Below are positions 33,339-42,900 of a stretch of DNA of 50,703 nt, one piece after another (the first letter of the stretch is position 1; every line of letters starts with the position of its first letter). Below the pieces are notes generated by a model, which saw only the letters and a program-made list of their open reading frames with translations, had not been told where the DNA came from and ran no database searches. The translations under genes and the position numbers were made by a program. Source of the DNA: an uncultured Clostridia bacterium (lineage in GTDB: Bacteria > Bacillota > Clostridia > TANB77 > CAG-508); contig CANQTN010000013.1 of NCBI GenBank assembly GCA_947626815.1, positions 1-50,703 on the forward strand. Direction: 5' to 3'.

Positions 33339-34973
33339 TTAAAATTGACTATACATCTTGTCAATTTCCTTTTTTCTATCTAGCACATATTTTTCTAACT
33401 CTGTACCCGATATATTTCCAATTTTCTGATTATTTTCGTTATATATTTCGTATTGCTTATCATCCACTAAAAAAAGTGTATAATATTGATACTTTTCATT
33501 AAAAGCAATAAACTTTTTAGAAATATATATTTTTTCTTTTGTATATGGTAGATTTATGCAAAACTTATCATCATCTGATAATTTATAATCAATACGATTG
33601 CCACCAAATTTAATATTATGAATAAATAAATTGCTTTTAGCTAGTTTTTCCTCTTTTATTGTATCTAAATGATTTAATTCTCTTTGCAATTCCAATATTT
33701 CTTTTTTCTTTTCATTAATTTCTATTCGCTCAAATCGAGTAGATTTAATCAAATTTTTTGCCTCATTTACAGAGTGTATATTTAATTCATTTTGTAATTT
33801 TAAAAATATTTGAACTTCTGGTGGAAAAATATAATTTGCTTCTACTTCTTTATATGACATTGCATATTCATAAACCTTATACAATTGAATATAATCTTGT
33901 GCTTTTTCTGTTTTTTCAATAATTCCATCATATTCTTTTTTATTTTTCTTTAGCTCAATATTTATAGACTTTATTTGATTTCTTTTTAATTGGATTTGGT
34001 TTTCTATATCATCAAAAGAATGAATATTATATTTATCCATATATTCTAATTGTTTTTTTAATTGATAATATCTTTGTATTTCTTGATATTTTGTTTTCTG
34101 ATACTCATTATATACTTTCCCTTTTGCAGAAATTTGACTTTTTTCAATTGCAATTTTAGATTCATTAGCTTTTTGCCATAGGATAGAATTAAATTCATTT
34201 TGTTCTACTTTAATTCCTAGAAGTTTTATATTATTTTTAGACTTAAAAAACTTATATAAATTTTGTACACTATATTTCTTATCAATGGTAGATATTCTAG
34301 CAAACCTTTCCATTCCAATACTCTTTACTGCAATATGTTTGCCTCTTTTTATTTTATATCCCATAATTGAAAGTTCATCTAAAAATTCCTCTAAACTATT
34401 ACATTTATAAATAATATCTTCAATATCAATTTGTATTTTTTCTTTAAAACTTTGTTCTTTATATTGATAATAAAAATCTTTTTTACTATCTTTAAAATAT
34501 GTTTTTCTAGGCATAACATAGCATCCATATTCAGCTGCAATTTTATCACTTGTATCACTTAATCCGTATAATCCTTCTTTTTGATTAGATAATTTATCCT
34601 CTAACTTTCTTCCATAAAGATTTATAGCATTGATAGATATATGATTGTGGATATGCCCTTTATCTATGTGTGTAGAAATAACACATTGGAAATCTGGATA
34701 TAATTCTTCGCATAATCTTTTTCCAATTTCATTAGCCTGTTCTGGCGTAATATTGTCCTTTGGTGAAAAACTTTGAATAACATGATATGCTACTCTACTA
34801 CCTTTCATATTGAATTTTTTTTGAACATCTAAATACTCAATTAATGCTGTTTCTAAATTGCAATTTATTGATGATGCTATTCCAACTTTCTCTCCATCAT
34901 GTTTTTCATCTAAAATATATTCAATTAATTGTTTTGGTGAACCATAGTGAGCATCTCTTTTGGTTATAGGCAT
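33339..34973 (-). CDS. MOBP-type relaxase (mobilization nuclease)
   Basis: 544 residues. The relaxase domain is N-terminal: the metal-binding triad H102-x-D-x-G-H107-x-H109-N-H111 and an upstream RVAYHVIQSFSP strand are typical of MobA/VirD2-like MOBP enzymes. These nick one strand at oriT through a tyrosine and pilot it into the recipient; Tyr10 (in AHYG) or Tyr19 (in IEYI) are candidate nucleophiles. Residues 290-440 are coiled coil, and the C-terminal ~100 residues are a small separate domain. Its start overlaps the end of the MobC-like gene by 10 bp. Confidence 0.88.
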   Translation of the reverse strand: MPITKRDAHYGSPKQLIEYILDEKHDGEKVGIASSINCNLETALIEYLDVQKKFNMKGSRVAYHVIQSFSPKDNITPEQANEIGKRLCEELYPDFQCVISTHIDKGHIHNHISINAINLYGRKLEDKLSNQKEGLYGLSDTSDKIAAEYGCYVMPRKTYFKDSKKDFYYQYKEQSFKEKIQIDIEDIIYKCNSLEEFLDELSIMGYKIKRGKHIAVKSIGMERFARISTIDKKYSVQNLYKFFKSKNNIKLLGIKVEQNEFNSILWQKANESKIAIEKSQISAKGKVYNEYQKTKYQEIQRYYQLKKQLEYMDKYNIHSFDDIENQIQLKRNQIKSINIELKKNKKEYDGIIEKTEKAQDYIQLYKVYEYAMSYKEVEANYIFPPEVQIFLKLQNELNIHSVNEAKNLIKSTRFERIEINEKKKEILELQRELNHLDTIKEEKLAKSNLFIHNIKFGGNRIDYKLSDDDKFCINLPYTKEKIYISKKFIAFNEKYQYYTLFLVDDKQYEIYNENNQKIGNISGTELEKYVLDRKKEIDKMYSQF

Positions 34974-35383
34974 TTTTTTGCCTCATCTACAATTCGATTA
35001 TGGTTTAATTCTTTCCAAACCTTTAAATCTAGTTTATTATCAATAAGTTTTAACATTTCCTTTTGTCTTTTTAAAATCGATACAATCATTAAAGAAATAT
35101 TGTCTAAATCTTCACTTGAAAGTTGTGTTGCATATTTATTCAAATACCTAAATTCTTTTGCTATTTTTTTTAGTTCTTCTGTATTATCTGAATATGCTTT
35201 CAATATTTCATTTTTATTCTTTAAATCTACCATTGTAACATTTTCATATATAGCAGAATCTCTTATATATTCTGACAAATATTTATATCCATAGTGTTCT
35301 GCTTTAGCTTCTAAAAGTGTTCGTTCTTCATCTGAAATCCAAACCTTTAATCTTTTTCTTCTTTCTTTAGAATTTAACTCCAT
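34964..35383 (-). CDS. MobC-like relaxosome accessory protein
   Basis: 139 residues from ATG 35383 (GAAGGGA upstream); earlier in-frame starts overlap a terminator hairpin. The N-terminal KERRKRLKVWISDEERTLL then SEYIRDSAIYE is the ribbon-helix-helix pattern of MobC/bacterial mobilization proteins, which bind oriT and help the relaxase. A C-terminal helical part follows. It is coupled to the relaxase gene by a 10-bp overlap. Confidence 0.82.
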   Translation of the reverse strand: MELNSKERRKRLKVWISDEERTLLEAKAEHYGYKYLSEYIRDSAIYENVTMVDLKNKNEILKAYSDNTEELKKIAKEFRYLNKYATQLSSEDLDNISLMIVSILKRQKEMLKLIDNKLDLKVWKELNHNRIVDEAKKCL

Positions 35384-35400
35384 AATTTTTCCCTTCTCAT

Positions 35401-35432
35401 AAAAAATAGAAGTAAGAAAAATTCTTACCTCT
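35401..35432 (-). terminator. terminator ahead of mobC-relaxase pair
   Basis: Leftward: AGAGGTAAGAA/TTCTTACTTCT with a 3-nt loop, then ATTTTTT. It lies between the HTH gene and the MobC-like gene, so it could attenuate mobilization gene expression. Confidence 0.75.
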
Positions 35433-35447
35433 ATCATTATGGTATAT

Positions 35448-35783
35448 TTAATTTTTGTCGTGATATTCCCTCAAAATATCTTCTATAATTGCTATATTTT
35501 CCTCAGTAGTATTTATTAAACCATTTCTTATACGACCTATTAAATGTCTTATATTAGTTGTAGAACAATTATAGTATTTTGCCATATCACATAGTCTATA
35601 ATTCCTATTTTCATTTTCTAGTAAATTATAAAACCTAAAAAATCTTTCTTTTTGTTTTTCTGTTTTATCACCTAGATTTTTTACAAGTTCATATATTTTC
35701 TTTTTTTGAATACCATTTAATTTATTTGCCTTTAATAATTCTAATAATTCATATACCATATCACTATTTTTATTAATATCCAA
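35448..35783 (-). CDS. sigma-like HTH protein of mobilization operon
   Basis: 111 residues from TTG 35783, which has AGGTG at the right distance; a GTG at 35792 overlaps that site. Residues 45-95 (FFRFYNLLENENRNYRLCDM then AKYYNCSTTNIRHLIGRIRN) look like a sigma region 4/positive-control helix-turn-helix. It is the first gene after shared-box promoter 2, so it may regulate transfer genes. Exact family unknown. Confidence 0.65.
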   Translation of the reverse strand: MDINKNSDMVYELLELLKANKLNGIQKKKIYELVKNLGDKTEKQKERFFRFYNLLENENRNYRLCDMAKYYNCSTTNIRHLIGRIRNGLINTTEENIAIIEDILREYHDKN

Positions 35784-35915
35784 TTTTATCACCTACAATA
35801 TTTTTAATTAGTAAGATTTATCTTTTGGAATATAAAAATTTTATTTCATACATCACCTCTTTAATTGCAAAGCATATACACTTTAAAATTTATTTAATAA
35901 TTAATTATTAATCAT

Positions 35916-35947
35916 GGTATAGCGTATATTTTACAATTTGTCAGCCC
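35916..35947 (-). promoter_or_regulatory. shared-box promoter 2 (mobilization operon)
   Basis: Leftward GGGCTGACA with -35 CTGACA (944-939), a 17-bp spacer containing ACGC just before the -10, and -10 TATACC (921-916). It drives the HTH-mobC-relaxase genes and matches the boxes at 18687-18718 and 46239-46270. Confidence 0.65.
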
Positions 35948-35952
35948 TTTTC

Positions 35953-36564
35953 TTAATTTTTTCCAAAAAAGTTGTCATATATATATCCATTAGCAATGTA
36001 CTTTTCTGTTAATTCCATTTTATATTGTTCTAATATTTCTAAATACTTTTGCTTGAAAATATTTTTACATAGCCATTCAATGCCTTCTTTTGAGATAATA
36101 AATTTCCCATTTTCTTTATATCTATATTTTTTGTCTGTAGCTTTTAACATTTTTATAATAGCCTTTTCAATAGTTCTATACTTCCTTTGAAAAAAAATTA
36201 CTAACTCATCAATTGACATATCTTTTGAAAATAAATTTTTATCTTGTACTTTTAATTCTTCTTGATATTGTTTTATTCTTAACAAGAAAAAATCTATATC
36301 TGCGTCTATCAGGGCTTTTTCATTTTGAAAATATACATATATAAGCCAATAAAATCCTTCAATTAAAATATAATATCGTTTACTTTTTACTTTTTCACTT
36401 TTCCATCTACAATATGGATGCTTTTTTTCCATAATTTTAATTGCATATCTTAAATCTTTATGTGTAATTTCATTTCCGTTTTTAGTTTTTATATTTAATA
36501 GTTTTAATCTTATTAAGATTTTATTATATGATAAAAAAAAATCATCTAAATTATTGGCACTCAT
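35953..36564 (-). CDS. hypothetical element protein
   Basis: 203 residues, helical and basic, with a strong AGGTGAGG ribosome site. No known motif is recognised; the middle (KRYYILIEGFYWLIYVYFQN) is aromatic, and the C-terminal half (KENGKFIISKEGIEWLCKN) could be a winged-helix-like segment. It starts 36 bp downstream of the hairpin-rich GC patch that I propose as oriT, so a relaxosome or replication accessory role is possible. That is context only. Confidence 0.55.
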   Translation of the reverse strand: MSANNLDDFFLSYNKILIRLKLLNIKTKNGNEITHKDLRYAIKIMEKKHPYCRWKSEKVKSKRYYILIEGFYWLIYVYFQNEKALIDADIDFFLLRIKQYQEELKVQDKNLFSKDMSIDELVIFFQRKYRTIEKAIIKMLKATDKKYRYKENGKFIISKEGIEWLCKNIFKQKYLEILEQYKMELTEKYIANGYIYDNFFGKN

Positions 36565-36599
36565 ATTACCTCACCTATATAAAAGTATTAAAATTAGCG

Positions 36600-36760
36600 T
36601 AGCGAAATTTAATACAACAGAACAAATTTATTTGTTCCGAAAAATGATGGCATTTTTAACTGCCCATTTTTCGCCAGCTTGGTGTCAAGACCCCCTTTTC
36701 GCTGTTTAGGGAAAAATCCCTAATACCCAATTTGCCCTCTGGGAGATAAATTTTTTTATA
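36600..36760. other. candidate origin of transfer (oriT)
   Basis: A non-coding, unusually GC-containing patch in an otherwise AT-rich element. It holds three consecutive hairpins: GAACAAA/TTTGTTC (36620-36637), AAAATGATGGCA/TGCCCATTTT (about 36640-36672) and TTAGGGA/TCCCTAA (36706-36723). Between the last two lies a distinctive single-copy block around CTTGGTGTCAAGACCCCC. Hairpins beside a conserved nick region next to mobilization genes are the usual look of oriT. The nick site cannot be fixed by eye. Confidence 0.4.
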
Positions 36761-36770
36761 AATTTTTGAG

Positions 36771-36799
36771 AAAAGTGGAGCAATTTTTACTCCACTTTT
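36771..36799 (-). terminator. terminator of the polyvalent-protein operon
   Basis: The perfect 10-bp stem AAAAGTGGAG/CTCCACTTTT with a 9-nt loop, 13 bp after the stop of the 36813 gene. Confidence 0.75.
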
Positions 36800-36812
36800 G
36801 TTAAAATTTCTA

Positions 36813-37787
36813 TTAATAATCATAATCAAAATCACTATCCTTTTTTTGATTTATTTCTTCTCTTTTTAAATTCAAATATTGTTCTTTTACTAACTTATAT
36901 TCTTCAACTATGCAACCAGTATTTGCTACATAATCATCTGAATATGATAATACATATCCTGTATCCTTAAAGAATTTTTTTGCCTCCTCCTTGCTTGAAA
37001 ATGCTCTAAAAAATTCTCCGTTTTTGTGAACTACCACACTTTCATTTTGTTTATTTTCCCAATACATTATTTCTATATCATTTTCATTTTTATATGTATC
37101 TTCTATGCAATGTATTGATAAGCTTTTTTCAATCAAATCCTTATTAGACCCTATATAAATATCAAAATCATTTTCTACACAATCATCAATTAACCCCCTT
37201 TTTCTATCTGTATTGTCTGATATTATAGTATAACCTTTTTCTCCATATTCCCAAGAATAATTTTTATCCTTTGCAAAAATTGTATAGGTATGATTTTTTC
37301 CTTTTGTTACTCTAATTGCTTTTTCATCTCCATTAAAACAACCTAGTTTTATTAAAGATAGTTCAGAACCATCTTTAATTTTTAGTAATACACAATCATG
37401 ATTATTTGCTTCAATTTCGACTAAATCACATAATCTTTTTTCTTTATTTTTATTGATAGAACAATCTAAATTTTTCTTTATAAAAAATTCATCTAAATCT
37501 TTAACTTCTATTGGTTCTTTTCCGTACCATTCAGTTGATTTATTAATATCATCACTCCAAGATAAACCTTTTGAATTATCATATTCAAATAAAAATAAAT
37601 TGGTATTTTTATCATTTATTTTTGCTAAATGTTGAAACAACTGAAATGTAGTATATTCATTTAAAATATCATATAATCCACACTGAGCAAGAAAACTTTT
37701 AAATATCTTAAACTCATCCTCATTTGTAACTTTTATTGAATTTCTATTCGATAAAAAATCTATCCATTTATAATCATAAGTTTTCAC
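36813..37787 (-). CDS. hypothetical element protein, acidic tail
   Basis: 324 residues from GTG 37787 (GGAGG upstream); it overlaps the stop of the preceding gene by 4 bp (GTGA), so the two are coupled. No catalytic motif is recognised. The middle has short strand repeats (LIKLGCFNGDEKAIRVTKG). It ends KKDSDFDYDY, one of the shared acidic aromatic tails of this element. Probably part of the polyvalent-protein set made for transfer; function unknown. Confidence 0.6.
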   Translation of the reverse strand: MKTYDYKWIDFLSNRNSIKVTNEDEFKIFKSFLAQCGLYDILNEYTTFQLFQHLAKINDKNTNLFLFEYDNSKGLSWSDDINKSTEWYGKEPIEVKDLDEFFIKKNLDCSINKNKEKRLCDLVEIEANNHDCVLLKIKDGSELSLIKLGCFNGDEKAIRVTKGKNHTYTIFAKDKNYSWEYGEKGYTIISDNTDRKRGLIDDCVENDFDIYIGSNKDLIEKSLSIHCIEDTYKNENDIEIMYWENKQNESVVVHKNGEFFRAFSSKEEAKKFFKDTGYVLSYSDDYVANTGCIVEEYKLVKEQYLNLKREEINQKKDSDFDYDY

Positions 37788-38923
37788 AATTCTACCTCCA
37801 TGTCTATTTCATTTTCTTTAGAATTATCTTTATTTTTTTCATAAAATTCATATATTGATTCTATATTACTTGTTACTCCTTCAATTCCTTCCCAAGCTTT
37901 TGTATCTAAATCAATTTTAGAATTATTTTCAAATAATATAGTAGTAATATATTTGCCATGAGATGCTCCATCTTCTGTATATACATCAGAGTATTTTATA
38001 TTTAATTTATCCATTATTTCAGTATAGAGTGAGGATAATTTGCTTAATCCTTCATCTGTATCACATCCATAATTCATTAAATCTTTAATTTGATTTTCTT
38101 CAAAATATTCAATAACTTTTGGAAGTATAGTATCTTTTTTTATGGACTGTTTTTCTTTATAATCTTCCAAAAAATCTTCCAAAGTTTTAGTCTTTTCTGC
38201 TAAACAAATTATATTAGAATTAAAGTGTTTATTGGATTTTGAATACAATTCTAAAGTATCTTTATCATATCCTATATCTTCTGTTTCAAAATATAAATGC
38301 AATGTTTCTTCAAAATCTTCAAGTTGCTCTAAAGAAAAATAATCAAAAAATTCATATATTTTTTCTTCTGAAACAGCATATTTTTCTATTAATGGAAACT
38401 GGTCTTTTACCATAAAACCATATCCAACTTTTTTTAATTTATCTTTTTCTAAAAGCATTTCTTTTGACATTGTATTTACATATTTTTGACATATATTTTT
38501 ATAAAAACTTTCCTCTGAATCAAGTATTTTTAATATATCTTTTATTTCAAATTTTTCCTTTTGTTTCATTATTCTGTTATATTCTTCAACATTTATTTTA
38601 GATAATATATTAGCAACAGTATTGCTTTCTAAATATCTTTTTGCAGTTAAATCCCAATCATTTTTAGGTATAGTTTCATTAGCATCTTTTCTTTCTTCCA
38701 ATGATTTATATATATAATCTTGGTGAGGTGAACTTAATCTTTCGATTACATCAGCTAAAGTAGAAAATTCATCTTGCTCAATTCCACTCCAATTAGCTCC
38801 TTGCTTATCATTTAATCTAAATATATTTTCTAAATCTGAGTTGGTATCAGTCAATAATTCAAACTCATATAAATCTAATAATTCATTAAAAAAATCCACA
38901 ATTATAGCCTTTTCTTTATCCAT
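37784..38923 (-). CDS. hypothetical element protein
   Basis: 379 residues, acidic, predicted mostly helical, with a strong AAGGAGGG ribosome site. It has an N-terminal DFFNELLDLYEFELL segment and the motif GANWSGIEQDEF near 55-66. The C-terminus is acidic (NEIDMEVEL), weakly like the shared tails. It sits between two other unknown genes of the same operon, coupled downstream by a 4-bp overlap. No family recognised. Confidence 0.6.
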   Translation of the reverse strand: MDKEKAIIVDFFNELLDLYEFELLTDTNSDLENIFRLNDKQGANWSGIEQDEFSTLADVIERLSSPHQDYIYKSLEERKDANETIPKNDWDLTAKRYLESNTVANILSKINVEEYNRIMKQKEKFEIKDILKILDSEESFYKNICQKYVNTMSKEMLLEKDKLKKVGYGFMVKDQFPLIEKYAVSEEKIYEFFDYFSLEQLEDFEETLHLYFETEDIGYDKDTLELYSKSNKHFNSNIICLAEKTKTLEDFLEDYKEKQSIKKDTILPKVIEYFEENQIKDLMNYGCDTDEGLSKLSSLYTEIMDKLNIKYSDVYTEDGASHGKYITTILFENNSKIDLDTKAWEGIEGVTSNIESIYEFYEKNKDNSKENEIDMEVEL

Positions 38924-38934
38924 TCATACCCTCC

Positions 38935-39912
38935 TTATCCAAATATTTCTAAATCATTTTCATAATCTTGATTTGAATAAACAGAAACAGTATCACTACT
39001 GTCCTTATTATTATTGCTAAAAAAACTCATTTGGATTACATTGTTATTTGACTGTTCTTCCTTTGATGACACATCTTTTATTTCTTCAGCTGCAACTCTA
39101 CTTTTATATAAAATATTACTTGAAAATTGTGATAACAAATATTTAATATTATTTGCTACTTCAACTATTTCACTAATAGTTAATGCGTTTTCTGATTGAT
39201 TTCTTTTACTTACTACATCCTCAATATAATTTTCTTTATTAAAAGAATTAGTTATATAACTAATATCTTTTATAATTTTTGAAATATCTCTATTTAAAAC
39301 TTCAATATTAAAAGAATAAGCTATATTATGTATTGTATCCTTAGATAAATTCCAAGAGCCATCTCCATTAATACTTACATCCCAATCACATTCTTTTATA
39401 ATACTTTTTAAGGTGTTCAATGAAATTTTATCAATGTTTATTTGTTCTCTTTCTTTAAAATATATTCCTATTTTTAGTTCCTTAAATATTCTGTCTATAT
39501 CACTATTTCTAGTATATATTCCAGGCAAATTTTTTAATAATTCATTTTCTAAATTTCTAAGAGAGTTATTGTAATAACCTCTAAAACCCTGTATATCATA
39601 ATGAGCAATATCATCACATCCATAAATAAAGAAGTGATACATATATTCTGTCATATTTTCAAGTGAATCTGATTTTTGTAATTTTCTATACTGTTTTACG
39701 ATTTTTTCAAATGAATATATTGTACTACCACAATATGATATATCAGATTTTAAGTTTTCATCATCAATACATTTTTGTATTATTAATCTATCATTGTATT
39801 CATTTCCAGTTAGATTTAATCTTTCAATATACTGTTTTTCTTTTTCAATTATTGATTTTTTTCCACTTAAATTTATTTTTTTATTATTTATGTTTAATTC
39901 TAAACTATCCAC
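38935..39912 (-). CDS. hypothetical element protein, acidic tail
   Basis: 325 residues from GTG 39912 (AAGGAG upstream). The N-terminal ~110 residues include FFIYGCDDIAHYDIQGFRGY, a conserved-looking segment; the rest is helical with a Ser/Asn-rich linker. The end NQDYENDLEIFG resembles the tails of the methylase-helicase and other genes here. It follows the giant gene by 61 bp. Function unknown. Confidence 0.6.
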   Translation of the reverse strand: MDSLELNINNKKINLSGKKSIIEKEKQYIERLNLTGNEYNDRLIIQKCIDDENLKSDISYCGSTIYSFEKIVKQYRKLQKSDSLENMTEYMYHFFIYGCDDIAHYDIQGFRGYYNNSLRNLENELLKNLPGIYTRNSDIDRIFKELKIGIYFKEREQINIDKISLNTLKSIIKECDWDVSINGDGSWNLSKDTIHNIAYSFNIEVLNRDISKIIKDISYITNSFNKENYIEDVVSKRNQSENALTISEIVEVANNIKYLLSQFSSNILYKSRVAAEEIKDVSSKEEQSNNNVIQMSFFSNNNKDSSDTVSVYSNQDYENDLEIFG

Positions 39913-39973
39913 ATTTCCATCTCCTTTGCTTTTAAATTAAAGTAAAAAAAATAGATATTATTTTAATTAACAT

Positions 39974-42900
39974 CTAATACATATCATCAGTTATATCATA
40001 GTCATTTTCATATTCTTCATTATAAACTTCTTTATTTTCTTGCTCTATATTTTCCTCATTTTCTTCTGATTCTTCATCTTCTACTAAAATTTCATCATCT
40101 TTTCCAGTTAAATTTAATTTTGCATCTAATTCAGCTTGTCTTAATAAGAGCTGTTGTAGTTTTTCAGCCTCTGCAAAAGGCTTTTCTAGTTCTATTTTAC
40201 ATTGCTCTATTTGCTTCTCACAACTCTCAATTTCTTGATTACACTTTTCAAGTTTTTCATCTAACAAATTTATTTCTTCATCTAATCTTTGAATATTTAA
40301 AGAAGGAACTTTTGACATTCTAATATAGCTTTTGCTATTTCCAATAATATTTATATAAGAACAATCAAATTGATTTTCTAAGCATATTTTAAATCCTCTA
40401 TATTTTCCAATTTCATATAATACACCATTTTTTATATTAGGATTTTGACTTTTTATAATTATTTCTCCTGCCTCTTTTGTATCTACAATTGTTCTATTAT
40501 TTAATATTATTTTAAAATCAGAAGATGTTTCTTTATCTCTTAATTCAATGTCTACTTTATACTTTTCAACTTGTTGTTTATTCCATTTAATATTCTCTGG
40601 TAATCTTATTTTTAGTTTATCTTCAAGTGTATATTTTTGACTTTTATAATTTCTTTCTTTTACTTTTAATTCTTGTACTTCCATATCAACTTTAAATTTT
40701 TCCATAATTTCTTCATTATCTGTTGCAATAGCTTTTATTTGTTCAAAATTTATTGCTGTAACATCTAAATCTGTCATACTTCTAATTTCTTTACTACCAG
40801 AATTTAATTGTGCAATAAATTTCTGTTTTGTTGCTAATGTTTGCCACATATAAGCATCAAAACTTCTTTTTGTTACATATCTTATTATCATTACTTCTTG
40901 ATTTGTATTTCCTTGTCTTAATATTCTTCCTTCACCCTGTTCAATGTCTGATGGTCGCCATGGAGGATCAACTTCGTGTAAAACTTTTAATTTATTTTGA
41001 ATATTTGTACCAGCTCCCATTTTGCTTATACTACCTATTATTATTCGTACATCTCCATTTCTTACTTTTTCAAATAATTTTGATTTTTGTATATCTGTTT
41101 TTGCATCATGTATATAGGCAATTTCTTGTTCTGGAACACCTAATAATAATAGTTTCTGTTTTATTTCATCATATACATTAAATTCATTTGGGTCTGGTGT
41201 TGATAAATTGCAAAATATAAGTTGTGTTAATTTTTGGTCTGCTCCTTCTAGCCAATATTTATATGTTTCATTAGCTGTTGCAGTTGCTTTTGTGTTTCTA
41301 TCATCTTCTAATGTATTTCCAGTTAGTCTAATATCTAGTGCTGCTTTTCTTCCGTCATTGCTTACTTTTAGCATATTATCGTTTTTGGGATCAACTATTC
41401 CTTGATGGATTAGTTCAGACCTCTCCACTAATTCTTCCATATATTCTTCTTGTTCTTTACTTGGTTCTAATGTTATAATTTTCGGTTCTCCACCAATTAT
41501 TTTTGGAACTGGTAAATTCAAATCATCTTTTGTTTTGATATCCGCAACTAATCTATATAAAGACATTAATTCTGGTAAATTATGATATTTTGATAATCTT
41601 TGTACCACCTTATATCCTTGTCCACTTGTATCTAGTTCCATAGATGTAGTAACCTCTGCAAATATAGATACCCATTCATCAAAACTATGAATCCCAATTT
41701 TTTCTAATACATGTGGTTCTAAATATCGCATCATAATATAAAGTTCTGATAGTGAGTTAGATACTGGTGTTCCAGTAGCAAAAACAATACCTTTTCCTTT
41801 TTGCTTTTCCATTAAATATTCCGTTTTCATAAGCAAATCAGAAGCTCTTTGTGAACTTGCATTTGTTACACCTTTTATATTTCCTAACTTTGTTTTTATA
41901 TAACAATTTTTAAATAAATGAGCCTCATCTACTATTAAATAATCTATTCCAGTTTGTTCAAAATTTATTACATTATCTCTTGTTTTAGCCTCTAATAATG
42001 TTTTTAATCTTTTTTGTAACTTCTTTTTTGCCGTCTGTAACTGTTTTACTGTAGAACGATTTTCGGTATTGTCAATATCTTTTTCTAATTCAAAAATTTG
42101 ACTATTGATATGTTGTTCTTCAACCTCTTTACTCATAGGCATTTTTTCAAAGGATGAATGCGACATAATTATTGCATCATATTCTCCAGTAGTTATTTTT
42201 CCTGTAAATATTCTTCTCTTTTTCTTCTGAAAATCATCTTTTGTTGCAACTAATATGTTACAATTTGGATATAATTCATAAAAACTTTTTGCTGTTTCTT
42301 GTACTAAATGATTAGGAACAATAATTAAAGGTTTATGTGCTATTCCTAGTCTTTTCATTTCCATTATTATTGCTATCATTTCATAAGTTTTACCGTGCTC
42401 CAACAGCATGTGCTAATAAAGTACAATGTTCACTGAATAAACCTCTTGCTACTGCATTTTTTTGATGGTTTTGTAATTTAATTGTAGGATTCATTCCAGG
42501 AAAAACTAAACTACTTCCATCATATTCTCTATCAGCTATAGCATTAAATGTTCTATTATATAAATCCTCTAATGTATTCCTTCTTTCTACATCTTCAAAT
42601 ATCCAATTACTAAAGGCTTCCTTGATTGCTGTTTGTTTCTGTCTTGCTAACATTGTTTTTTCTTTATTTAAAACACTTTTGTCATCTATTCTGTCATATA
42701 CTCTTGTCGATTTTAAATTTAGTGCATCTATAGTTAAATCAAGAGCATTTACATCATGTGTTCCGTATATATCGTTTATTTCTACAGTAGTATAATATTC
42801 AGTTGGATATTTTGTTTCTAAAAACCATTTACTTAAACTTTTTTGATAAAACACACTTATTTCTTCATTTCTTAAATTAAATGTTTCTTTGATAAATTGT

